This document shows positions 23,613 to 30,958 of a DNA stretch of 64,000 nucleotides, in pieces. The notes under the pieces are model-generated. The model saw nothing but the letters and a program-made list of their open reading frames with translations. It had not been told where the DNA came from and made no database searches. Each line of letters starts with the position of its first letter. The stretch's first letter is position 1. Both the position numbers and the translations under genes were made by a program. Location: assembly GCA_036274895.1 (NCBI GenBank), contig DASUEU010000056.1, positions 1 to 64,000 of the forward strand. The letters run 5' to 3'. Origin of the DNA: CALMKX01 sp036274895 (GTDB taxonomy: Bacteria > Acidobacteriota > Thermoanaerobaculia > Multivoradales > SZUA-115).

Positions 23613-25856
23613 ATGTCGTTTCGATCCCGCTTCCGATCTGTTTTCTTGCTCGCTCTGGCGGCAGCTCCCCTGCTCGCCGCGAGCCAGGCCGAGGCCGCGC
23701 CCGCTGAGGACGCCAAGTCGGGGAAAGTCCTCGCCGACAACGGCTTCCGCCCCAAGCCCAACGGCTTCGGGTTCGAGAACTGGGGTGGCAACCAGTATCC
23801 GTACTCCGACCTCACCGCCGACGACGCGGCTCTGCTCTTCGGCGAGAGGGTTTGCGCCCGCATCGACGGCGGAAAATGCGTACCGACGCCGGCCGCCAAG
23901 CTCTGGATCAAGGAAATGAACCAGATGATGAAGGGCGGCCATTGTGAAGGGATGGCTGCCCTGAGCGCGGCCTTTTACGTCAAGAGCGAGACCGTGGACA
24001 GCTACGGGGCGAAGCTGCCGTTCGCCCTCAAAGCGACCAACGAGGAGCTGCTGCGCACCATCTCGACCTACTTCGTCACTCAGGCGCTGGAGCCGGTGAG
24101 CACCATCACCCAGAAGACGCGGGGTTGGAAGCTGCAAGCGATCGTCGACCACTTGATCCAGACGATCTCCGCCGGCGGCGACTACCCCACCCTCGGGATC
24201 TATGGCGCCGAGGGCGGCCACGCGGTCACCCCGTACAAGGTGGTTCTGATCGGGGACGGGCTCTACCGGATCTACGTCTACGACAACAACTACCCTGGAG
24301 CCGAGAACTTCGTCGACGTCGACGTCAAGCGGGATCGCTGGGTGTATGCCGGCGCTGCGCTCAATCCCAGCGAGCCGGCCAGCCCGTGGCAGGGGGGTGC
24401 CGGGTCGATGGACGTCACCCTGCTCTCCCATCGCTACGAGCCGCTCCATTGCCCGTTCTGCGGCCAGCACAAGCCGCCGCGGCGGCCGCAGGCACCCCAG
24501 CCCGCGGCCAAGCCGAAGCCGCGGCCGAGCCGCCAGCCTTCGGTCGCGGCGAGCGACTACGCGGTCTTCACCCCGAACCGTTGCAGCCAGATCCAGGCCA
24601 CGCGCAAGAAGGACAAGAAGCGGGTCCGCATGGGCCAGGCCGGGCTCGAGAGCCAGCTCGAGGGTGCGGCCATGGTGTCGCTGCGGGGAGCCCGCGGCTG
24701 CTTCGTCCGGCTCCCGGCCGGCTCGGAGTACGACCTGGTGCTGGTGGACGACGGCCGTCCGGTCTACCGGCCCCTGACGGAGCTGGTCGTCTTCGCTCCC
24801 GGCAGCGTCTACTCGATCACCAACATCTCCGTCCAGGTGAGCGTGAGCCAGTCGTTCAGCTTCAGCCAGAGCGGCTTCTCCTACCAGGCGGGCGGGCGGC
24901 AGAGCCCGACGCTGCGGGTGGCCGGTGATGCCGCCGGCACCAACGGCTATTACGAGGTGAGCGGCTTCATCCTCAGCGAGAACAGCCAGTTCACGGCCGA
25001 GCGCAGCAGCGGTGGCCAGATGGCCTTCCACGCCGACGGCGTCGACCGCTTCGACATCTACGCCGAGGCGGTCGGTGAGGAGGAGACGGAGGTCTTCGAC
25101 TTCGAGGGCGTGGAAGTCGGCGAGGACGGTCAGGCCCTGCTGTCGGTCGAGGAGGACGGCGACATCGAGCTGGACCTCGACAGCGACAGCGACGGCTCGG
25201 GGGACGAAGAGGACCTGGACGACGACAACGACGGCGTGGTGGATGCGCAAGACCTCGACGACGACGGGGACGGCACCCAGGATGCCGAAGAGCCCGCCGA
25301 CTTCGACGACGACGGCATCCCCGACGCTGCGGACTTCGACGATGACAACGACGGTGAGCTCGATGCGGAGGACGCCGACGACTCGACCGAGGACCTCGAG
25401 GACGAAGACGAGGCCGGCGACGACGAGGATGACGAGGGCGAGCTCGAAGAGGACGAGGCCGGCGACGACGAGGACGACGAGGCCGAGCTCGAAGAGGACG
25501 AGGCCGGCGACGACGAGGGCGACGAAGCCGAGCTCGAAGAGGACGAGGCCGGCGACGACGAGGACGACGAGGCCGAGCTCGAAGAGGACGAGGCTGGCGA
25601 CGACGAGGCCGACGAGGGCGACCTCGAAGAGGACGAGGCCGGCGACGACGAGGACGACGAGGGCGAGTTCGAAGAGGACGAGGCCGGCGACGACGAGGAT
25701 GACCAGGCCGAGCTCGAAGAGGAGGACGCCGGCGACGACGAGGGCGAGATCGAAGAAGACGACGCCGGCGATGATGACTCTGGCGACGACGAGGCTGAAG
25801 AGGACGGCGGCGACGTAGCGAGCGGCGCCGTGGGCTGGGTTACGGCTCGCGCCTAA
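23613..25856 (+). CDS. secreted papain-like-fold protein with calcium-type Asp repeats and a highly acidic tandem-repeat tail
   Basis: The protein has 747 residues. A signal peptide ends near residue 28 (SQAEAAP). The first domain carries a possible Cys-His-Asn/Asp triad: Cys111 in GGHCEGMAA, His203 in EGGHAVTPY and Asp224-Asn226 in YVYDNNYPG, which resembles papain/transglutaminase-type cysteine enzymes. A proline-rich linker and a beta-rich region follow (SVSQSFSFSQSGFSYQAGG). Thrombospondin-type-3-like repeats (DDDNDGVVDAQDLDDDGDGT) come next, then about eight 15-residue repeats (ELEEDEAGDDEDDEA). The start at 23613 has the ribosome site AAGGAGA. It is probably a surface or secreted calcium-binding protein. 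The catalytic role is a guess from spacing. Confidence 0.8.
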   Translation: MSFRSRFRSVFLLALAAAPLLAASQAEAAPAEDAKSGKVLADNGFRPKPNGFGFENWGGNQYPYSDLTADDAALLFGERVCARIDGGKCVPTPAAKLWIKEMNQMMKGGHCEGMAALSAAFYVKSETVDSYGAKLPFALKATNEELLRTISTYFVTQALEPVSTITQKTRGWKLQAIVDHLIQTISAGGDYPTLGIYGAEGGHAVTPYKVVLIGDGLYRIYVYDNNYPGAENFVDVDVKRDRWVYAGAALNPSEPASPWQGGAGSMDVTLLSHRYEPLHCPFCGQHKPPRRPQAPQPAAKPKPRPSRQPSVAASDYAVFTPNRCSQIQATRKKDKKRVRMGQAGLESQLEGAAMVSLRGARGCFVRLPAGSEYDLVLVDDGRPVYRPLTELVVFAPGSVYSITNISVQVSVSQSFSFSQSGFSYQAGGRQSPTLRVAGDAAGTNGYYEVSGFILSENSQFTAERSSGGQMAFHADGVDRFDIYAEAVGEEETEVFDFEGVEVGEDGQALLSVEEDGDIELDLDSDSDGSGDEEDLDDDNDGVVDAQDLDDDGDGTQDAEEPADFDDDGIPDAADFDDDNDGELDAEDADDSTEDLEDEDEAGDDEDDEGELEEDEAGDDEDDEAELEEDEAGDDEGDEAELEEDEAGDDEDDEAELEEDEAGDDEADEGDLEEDEAGDDEDDEGEFEEDEAGDDEDDQAELEEEDAGDDEGEIEEDDAGDDDSGDDEAEEDGGDVASGAVGWVTARA
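25410..25765 (+). repeat. 45-base in-frame tandem repeat (acidic tail)
   Basis: About eight copies of a 45-base unit (GAGGACGAGGCCGGCGACGA as core) encode ELEEDEAGDDEDDEA variants. Substitutions are mainly Glu/Asp, Gly and Ala exchanges. Such arrays expand and contract by slippage, so copy number may vary between strains. Confidence 0.85.
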
Positions 25857-25875
25857 CCCAGCCTACGAGGCTGGG
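25857..25875. terminator. hairpin between convergent genes
   Basis: CCCAGCCT-ACG-AGGCTGGG forms an 8-base stem with a 3-base loop. It sits directly after the TAA of the acidic protein and 4 bases from the stop of the convergent barrel gene. There is no T-run, so a bidirectional terminator is likely but not certain. Confidence 0.55.
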
Positions 25876-25878
25876 CGC

Positions 25879-26646
25879 TCAGAACCCGAGCGCCCCACCC
25901 ACCGTCCAGATCGTCTCGTCCTCCTGGCCGATGTCGTCGAGAATGTCGAGGGCCACGGAGCGCTGGACCTGGGCGCGGAGCGAGAAGCTGTCCGTGACCT
26001 GCCAGGGCACGTTGACACCGACCAGCAGGTCGTTGGTGCCGCTGCTCTTGTCCACGAAGTAGAGCTGCGCGTTGTAGTCGAAGTCGTAGGACAGGGCGGC
26101 TGAGAGGTCGAGGCTGGCCTTCTCACCCAGTGGGAAGCTGTGGCCCAGAGCGAGGGTGACGAAGGTCGAGTCCAGCAGGTCGATGTCGCGGTAGATCGTC
26201 AACGTCGGGGCCAGGGCCACGTCCGCCGAGAGAATGGCGTAGAGCTCGGTGGTCTCGAAGTCGCCGTACTCCGGCGGATCGGGATAGGTGTAGAGAATGC
26301 CGCCCACGGTCAGCGAGAGCTTGTCGTTGGCGAAGCTGAAGGTGTAGTCGAGGGTGTAGTCGAGCTCGCGGTAATCGTCGGTCGAAAGGCCGGCGGCCAG
26401 CTCGTCGCTGAAAGTGCCGGCATAGCCCCACACCGAGGCCGACAACCCCCCCCAGCCGAAGACCACCCGCGGCACGTGCACCGGCTCGTCGGCCAGGACA
26501 TCGATGCCGCGAAAGAGATAGATGCTGCTGTAGTCGTAGGCCACTTCCAGGCTCCAGCTCTTCTCGTCCTGCTGAGCCGCCAGTGGGCTCACAACGAGGC
26601 TGATGAGCAAGGCCCCCAACATGACACGCACGGTTCTCACCACCAT
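25879..26646 (-). CDS. outer-membrane beta-barrel protein, unknown function
   Basis: The protein has 255 residues. A signal peptide ends VSPLAAQQ. The mature part alternates hydrophobic and polar residues in barrel style (WSLEVAYDYSSIYLFRGIDV, YTLDYTFSFANDKLSLTVGG) and ends with a C-terminal phenylalanine (GGALGF). The SSxYLFRGxxV opening is seen in TorF-type barrel proteins. The start at 26646 has a GGAGGAGG ribosome site. An upstream ATG in the same frame overlaps that site and was rejected. Confidence 0.75.
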   Translation of the reverse strand: MVVRTVRVMLGALLISLVVSPLAAQQDEKSWSLEVAYDYSSIYLFRGIDVLADEPVHVPRVVFGWGGLSASVWGYAGTFSDELAAGLSTDDYRELDYTLDYTFSFANDKLSLTVGGILYTYPDPPEYGDFETTELYAILSADVALAPTLTIYRDIDLLDSTFVTLALGHSFPLGEKASLDLSAALSYDFDYNAQLYFVDKSSGTNDLLVGVNVPWQVTDSFSLRAQVQRSVALDILDDIGQEDETIWTVGGALGF

Positions 26647-26774
26647 GACCACCTCCTCCATCAGAGTTGCGGGGCGATGCCCCCAGCGGATCGGCAACGG
26701 AATCGCGGCGAAGGATAACCCAGGCGGATTAAGGCGAACCTTACGGCGGTGCACACATCGAGAGAAAGGTAGAA

Positions 26775-26808
26775 GCTCCCGCACCGCCGGGGCGGACGGC
26801 GCGGGAGC
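26775..26808 (-). terminator. probable terminator after the subtilase gene
   Basis: On the minus strand GCTCCCGC and GCGGGAGC form an 8-base stem around a GC-rich loop, followed by TTCTACCTTTCTC. It begins about 10 bases after the protease stop codon. Confidence 0.55.
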
Positions 26809-26817
26809 CTGGGCGTG

Positions 26818-29217
26818 TCACTGGACCGTGCCGGTCACGTTGAACGCGTAGGAGCCCTCGTTCGAATCGTCCGAGAGGATGGTGACCACGCCGCTGTAGC
26901 TGCCCGCGCTGGCGCAGAGCAGGCGGACTCGGAAGTAGGAAGTGCCGCCCGCGGGCACCGGCGTCACCGGCGTCTCGATCTGCGAGAAGCAGGTGCCGGA
27001 CACCAAGGAGGCGGCGTTCGAGAGGTTCAAGGCCGCGTTGCCGGTGTTGCGGATCTGGAAGCGCAGCGAGGTCGGCGTGCCGGGCGGCGTGGTGCCGAGG
27101 CTCACCGTGCTGCCCTGCGGCACCTCGACGCCGTCGGCGTTCTTGAACACGCCGATCTCCGGCGCCGGCGGCTGGGTGATCGTGCCGGTGACGCTGAAGC
27201 TGTAGGGGTTCTCGTTCGGGTCGTTCGAGCCGATCGAGACCGTACCGTTGTAGGTGCCGGCATTGGGGCACAGCAAGCGGACGCGGAAGAAGGAGCTGCC
27301 GCCGGCCGGCACCGGAGTGACCGGCGTCTCGATCAGGGAGTAGCAGGTCCCCGACACCAGCGAGCCGGGGTTGGTGAGGCTGAGCGCACCGTTGCCGGTG
27401 TTGCGGATCTCGAAGCGCAGCGAGCTCGGCACCGAGGGCGTGGTGCTGGGCAGGACCACCGTGCCGCCCTGCGGCACGGCACTCCCGTCGGCCACCTTGA
27501 ACAGGGCGATATCGGGCACGCCGACCACGGTGACGTTGACCAGAGCCGAGGAGCCCTGATTGCCGCAGGCGTCGAGGGCCCTGGCTTGCAGGCTGTGGGC
27601 GCCGGCTGCGACGTTCACGGTGCTCCAGCTCGCCGAGTAGGGCGCCGTGCTGTCCTGGCTGATCTGGACGCCGTCGGCGAAGAAGCGCACCGAGCTGACG
27701 CCGACGTTGTCGCTGGCGTTGGCGGTGATCGTCACCGTGCCCGAGACGCTCGCGCCGTTGGCTGGTGAGGTGATCGAGACGGTGGGGGCGAGGGCGTCGC
27801 CACAGGTGACGACCAGGTTCTGGCTGCTGCTGCGGCTCTGGCCGGCGCCGTCGGTCACGGTCAGGCCGACCGGATAGGTGCCCGGGCTGGCGTAACTGTG
27901 GCTGACCGTGAGGCCGGAGCCGATGCCGCCGTCACCGAAGGTCCACTGATAGGAAGTGATTCCCACGTCGTCGGTCGAGCAGGAAGCGTTGAACGAGCAG
28001 TTGAAGCCGTTGCAGCTCGCCGTGAAGCAGGACACCGGCGGTGCGTCCGCATCGAGGAAACCCGAGTACAGCAAGAGATTGGGCGAGCCGGCTCCGAGGT
28101 TCGAGAGCTTGCCCTCGCTCGCCTTGTCGACGATCGCCTGGGCCACGGCGGCCGGCGAGGCGCCCGGATCCGATTCGAGGTAGCGGGCCGCCACCCCGGC
28201 CACGTGCGGCGAGGCCATCGAGGTGCCATCGATGGTGTTGGTGGCCGAGTTGCTGTTGAACCAGGCCGAAAGGACGGCCACGCCCGGGGCGAAGAGATCG
28301 ACGCAGCCGCCGAAGTTGGAGAAGTCGGTGGCGCGAGAATCCGAGATATTGCTCGCTCCCACTGCGATCACTCCCGACATCGGCGGCAGGGTCTCGGCGC
28401 AGGCGTCGCGATTGTTGTTGCCCGCGGCGACCACCACTGTGGTGCCCCCGGCGAGCAGAGAGCCGATGGCGGTCGAGAGCGCGCTCGACGCAGAGGTCGT
28501 CAAGCTCATGTTCACCACCGCCGGGAGCTGGCGGTTGACCACCACCCATTCGACCCCGGCGAGGATGTCGGACGCATTCCCCGAGCTACCGCAGCCGAAG
28601 ACCCGCACGGGGTGGATCGTCGCACCCTTGGCCACGCCGTAGGAGGAGCCGCCCAGCGTGCCCGAAACGTGCGTACCGTGACCATTGCAGTCCTCGGTGT
28701 CCGAGAAGCCGGCCACGAAGTTGGCGCCGTTGCCGACTCGGCCCGAAAACTCGTTGTGGGTGCTGCGCAAGCCGGTGTCCACCACGTAAGCATGGACACC
28801 GCTGCCGGTGGTGCTGAAGTTGTAGGTGTTGTTCAACGGCAGGTCCGATTGATCGATCCGATCGAGCCCCCAGGGGGGGTTGGGCTGGGAGGCCGCCAGA
28901 TGGGCGACACAGTCCTGCTCCACCCAGGCCACGGCCGGGTCGCTCGCCAGCCGCTCGGCATCCGCAGCTTTCAGCCCGTGCACTGCATAGCCTTCCAGGG
29001 CTTGCTGATACACGTGGCCGACCTCGCCACCATAGGCGGCCGAGAGCTCGATGGCGAGATCGGCCGAACGCACCGCCTCGGCACCCGCCGCCTTCGCCAG
29101 CACGACGACGTAACTGCCGGGAATTGGCTCGCATTCGTCGCTCACCTGCACCAAGCCCGCCTGGGCGTTGCTCGCGAACCAGGCGATCATCAACAAGGGT
29201 ATCCACAGTCTTCTCAT
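26818..29217 (-). CDS. secreted subtilisin-like serine protease (S8, proteinase K type) with PKD and ASH-like domains
   Basis: The protein has 799 residues. Signal peptide (1-20, ending SNAQA) and an inhibitor I9-type propeptide (about 33-110) precede the S8 domain. Catalytic residues are Asp147 in YVVDTGL, His180 in NGHGTHVSG and Ser333 in GTSMASPHVAG, with Asn267 as oxyanion residue. A PKD-type domain follows (YQWTFGDGG), then an Ig-like domain (TVSITSPANGASVSGTVTIT) and two tandem ASH/choice-of-anchor-D-like repeats, each with IRNTGNxAL and ETPVTPVPAGG. It is a secreted or surface endopeptidase. The two final repeats are close to each other in sequence, which points to an internal duplication. 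Confidence 0.93.
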   Translation of the reverse strand: MRRLWIPLLMIAWFASNAQAGLVQVSDECEPIPGSYVVVLAKAAGAEAVRSADLAIELSAAYGGEVGHVYQQALEGYAVHGLKAADAERLASDPAVAWVEQDCVAHLAASQPNPPWGLDRIDQSDLPLNNTYNFSTTGSGVHAYVVDTGLRSTHNEFSGRVGNGANFVAGFSDTEDCNGHGTHVSGTLGGSSYGVAKGATIHPVRVFGCGSSGNASDILAGVEWVVVNRQLPAVVNMSLTTSASSALSTAIGSLLAGGTTVVVAAGNNNRDACAETLPPMSGVIAVGASNISDSRATDFSNFGGCVDLFAPGVAVLSAWFNSNSATNTIDGTSMASPHVAGVAARYLESDPGASPAAVAQAIVDKASEGKLSNLGAGSPNLLLYSGFLDADAPPVSCFTASCNGFNCSFNASCSTDDVGITSYQWTFGDGGIGSGLTVSHSYASPGTYPVGLTVTDGAGQSRSSSQNLVVTCGDALAPTVSITSPANGASVSGTVTITANASDNVGVSSVRFFADGVQISQDSTAPYSASWSTVNVAAGAHSLQARALDACGNQGSSALVNVTVVGVPDIALFKVADGSAVPQGGTVVLPSTTPSVPSSLRFEIRNTGNGALSLTNPGSLVSGTCYSLIETPVTPVPAGGSSFFRVRLLCPNAGTYNGTVSIGSNDPNENPYSFSVTGTITQPPAPEIGVFKNADGVEVPQGSTVSLGTTPPGTPTSLRFQIRNTGNAALNLSNAASLVSGTCFSQIETPVTPVPAGGTSYFRVRLLCASAGSYSGVVTILSDDSNEGSYAFNVTGTVQ

Positions 29218-29505
29218 TCCTTCTCCTTTCGGACGGACGCCGGGCTTCGCCCTTCGGATCGATCACATGCGATCCGTGGAAAGTGGCGGCGCCGAACGCG
29301 CCCGTCTCTACTCGGGAATGCGCAGGAGAAAGTGAGAATCAGTCATGCGCAAGGGGGTGGCGGACCAGCGGCACGACCATCCGGGGCCCCGGCGGGGGGA
29401 TCACGCTGACCCGCGGCTCGACCGCGAGCCGGCGGAGCGACGGGAGCTCGTCCACCTCGAGCTCGTTCGCCACCTCGAGCCGGACTGAGGGGGGTCGGGC
29501 TCCTC
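29218..29505. other. intergenic region between divergent subtilase and ytrA-like genes
   Basis: No gene is supported. A minus-strand frame in this stretch (ending VVPLVRHPLAHD) has protein-like composition but no start codon or ribosome site. The subtilase promoter should lie here and was not clearly identified. The ribosome site AGAAGGAATG precedes its start. Confidence 0.4.
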
Positions 29506-29550
29506 TTGACAGTCGTCTCCGTCTCGTGTGTACTAGTTGTGTCAGTACAC
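29506..29550 (+). promoter_or_regulatory. promoter and palindromic operator of the ytrA-like gene
   Basis: TTGACA (29506-29511), a 17-base spacer and TGTACT (29529-29534) form the promoter. GTGTACT (29528-29534) and AGTACAC (29544-29550) are perfect inverted halves 9 bases apart and overlap the -10 box. YtrA-type GntR repressors bind palindromes of this kind, so autorepression is likely. Confidence 0.75.
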
Positions 29551-29582
29551 CAGATACGGCCACGACCGGAGCCCTGCCCCTC

Positions 29583-29978
29583 ATGATCCAGATCGTCACC
29601 GGCGACTCGCGACCCCTCTTCCGGCAGATCGTCGATGGTCTGACGCGCAAGATCCTCTCCGGGGAGCTGCCCCCGGGCAGCCGCCTGCCGAGCGTGCGGG
29701 GCCTCGCGATGGAGCTGACCATCAACCCCAACACCGTGGCCCGGGCCTACACCGAGCTGACCTCGGAGGGGCTGATCGAGTCCCGCCACGGCGTGGGCGT
29801 CTTCGTCTGCGAGCCCCGCCAGCGCCTGAGCGGCGAGGAGAGGGAGCGCCGGCTCGAGGAGGCGCTGCAGCGCTTCCTGGGCGCGGTGGCCCCTTTGGGC
29901 TTCGCCCCCGAGGAGATCCTCGACCGCCTCCGCCACGAGCTTTCCACCTACCGATCCGCTACCAAGGAACGTCCATGA
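29583..29978 (+). CDS. GntR-family regulator, YtrA subfamily
   Basis: The protein has 131 residues. The N-terminal winged helix (PLFRQIVDGLTRKILSGELP; GSRLPSVRGLAMELTINPNT; SRHGVGVFV) is typical, and only a short helical tail follows, as in YtrA regulators of ABC exporter operons. The ATG at 29583 was chosen because it begins the domain and follows the operator. The stop overlaps the ATPase start (ATGA). Confidence 0.92.
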   Translation: MIQIVTGDSRPLFRQIVDGLTRKILSGELPPGSRLPSVRGLAMELTINPNTVARAYTELTSEGLIESRHGVGVFVCEPRQRLSGEERERRLEEALQRFLGAVAPLGFAPEEILDRLRHELSTYRSATKERP

Positions 29979-30958
29979 CCCTGATCGCAACCCGAACCGC
30001 GCCCTCACCGGCCCTCCTGCCGGCAGCGGGGCCCGAGCCCGTCATCGAGACCATCGGCCTCACCAAGCGCTTCGGCCCCAAGCTGGCGCTCAACCAGCTC
30101 ACCCTCGCCGTCCCCCGCGGCGGCATCCACGCCGTGGTCGGCAGCAACGGCGCCGGCAAGTCCACGCTCTTCCGCCTGCTCCTGGGCGTCGCCACGCCCA
30201 GCCTCGGGCAATGCCGCGTGCTCGGGGTGGACAGCGGCCGGCTCGACCCGGCCACCCGGGGACGCATCGGCCTGGTCACCGAGGAGCACACCCTGCCCGG
30301 CTGGATGACCGTGGCCCGCCTCGCGGCCATGCAGCGCAGCCTCTACCCGAGCTGGAGCGAGGCCACCTTCCGCGAGGTCGCCGGGCACTTCCACCTGCAC
30401 TCCGGGCAGAAGGTCTCCCAGCTGTCGCGGGGCGAGAGGGCCGGCTTCACCGTCGCCCTCGCCCTCGCCCAGGGCCCCGAGCTGCTGATCCTGGACGAGC
30501 CCACCCTGGGCCTCGACGTGGTGGCCAAGCAGGCGGTGCTCGAGTCCCTGCTCTTCGCCGGCCGGCGCGAGGATCGCACCCTGCTCTACTGCTCGCACCA
30601 GATGGACGAGATCGAGCGCCTGGCCGACGGGCTGATCGTGCTCGAGCGCGGGGAGCTGGTCAGCCACTCGACGCCGGAGAGCTTCTGGGGGCGCATCGGC
30701 TGCTGGGTGGTGGCCGGGTTGGTGCCGCCGGAGGTGGTGGTGGAGGCCATCCCCGGCCTGCTCCAGCGGCGGGTGGTCGACGGCCGCGAGCAGCTGGTGG
30801 TGCTCGACCCGGACCCCGACTTCGGCCGCTGCCTCGAGCGCCTCGGGGTGCCGGGGGCCACGCCCCTGCCGATCGGCTTCGACCGCGCCGTCAACGCCTT
30901 CCTGACCCGCAACCACCTCAGCCCGGACGGCGCCGTCGCCGCCCCGAGGAGCCACTGA
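29975..30958 (+). CDS. ABC transporter ATP-binding protein
   Basis: The protein has 327 residues. Walker A is GSNGAGKST, the signature is degenerate (LSRGERAG instead of LSGGQ), Walker B is LLILDEP and the switch histidine is in YCSHQ. A C-terminal extension of about 100 residues follows (VVAGLVPPEVVVEAIPGLLQ). It lies between the YtrA-type regulator and the membrane subunit with overlapping starts and stops (ATGA, TGATG). The order matches YtrA-controlled exporters of cell-envelope stress or antibiotic type. Confidence 0.9.
   Translation: MTLIATRTAPSPALLPAAGPEPVIETIGLTKRFGPKLALNQLTLAVPRGGIHAVVGSNGAGKSTLFRLLLGVATPSLGQCRVLGVDSGRLDPATRGRIGLVTEEHTLPGWMTVARLAAMQRSLYPSWSEATFREVAGHFHLHSGQKVSQLSRGERAGFTVALALAQGPELLILDEPTLGLDVVAKQAVLESLLFAGRREDRTLLYCSHQMDEIERLADGLIVLERGELVSHSTPESFWGRIGCWVVAGLVPPEVVVEAIPGLLQRRVVDGREQLVVLDPDPDFGRCLERLGVPGATPLPIGFDRAVNAFLTRNHLSPDGAVAAPRSH

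Noticed and set aside
22962..25250. A 762-codon minus-strand frame
   Set aside because: Almost all of it is antisense to the acidic secreted protein. Only the last 97 codons have a signal-peptide start and were kept as a weak small gene.
25410..25765. CRISPR-like regular repeats
   Set aside because: The 45-base units are contiguous, in frame and without unique spacers. They encode the acidic tail. No cas gene is present.
25012..25818. A Thr/Arg-rich plus-strand frame over the acidic repeats
   Set aside because: It is a frame-shifted reading of the GAC/GAG repeat array of the acidic protein.
29339..29734. A 131-codon minus-strand frame upstream of the ytrA-like gene
   Set aside because: It overlaps the regulator in antisense, has no ribosome site, and only its last 45 codons look protein-like.
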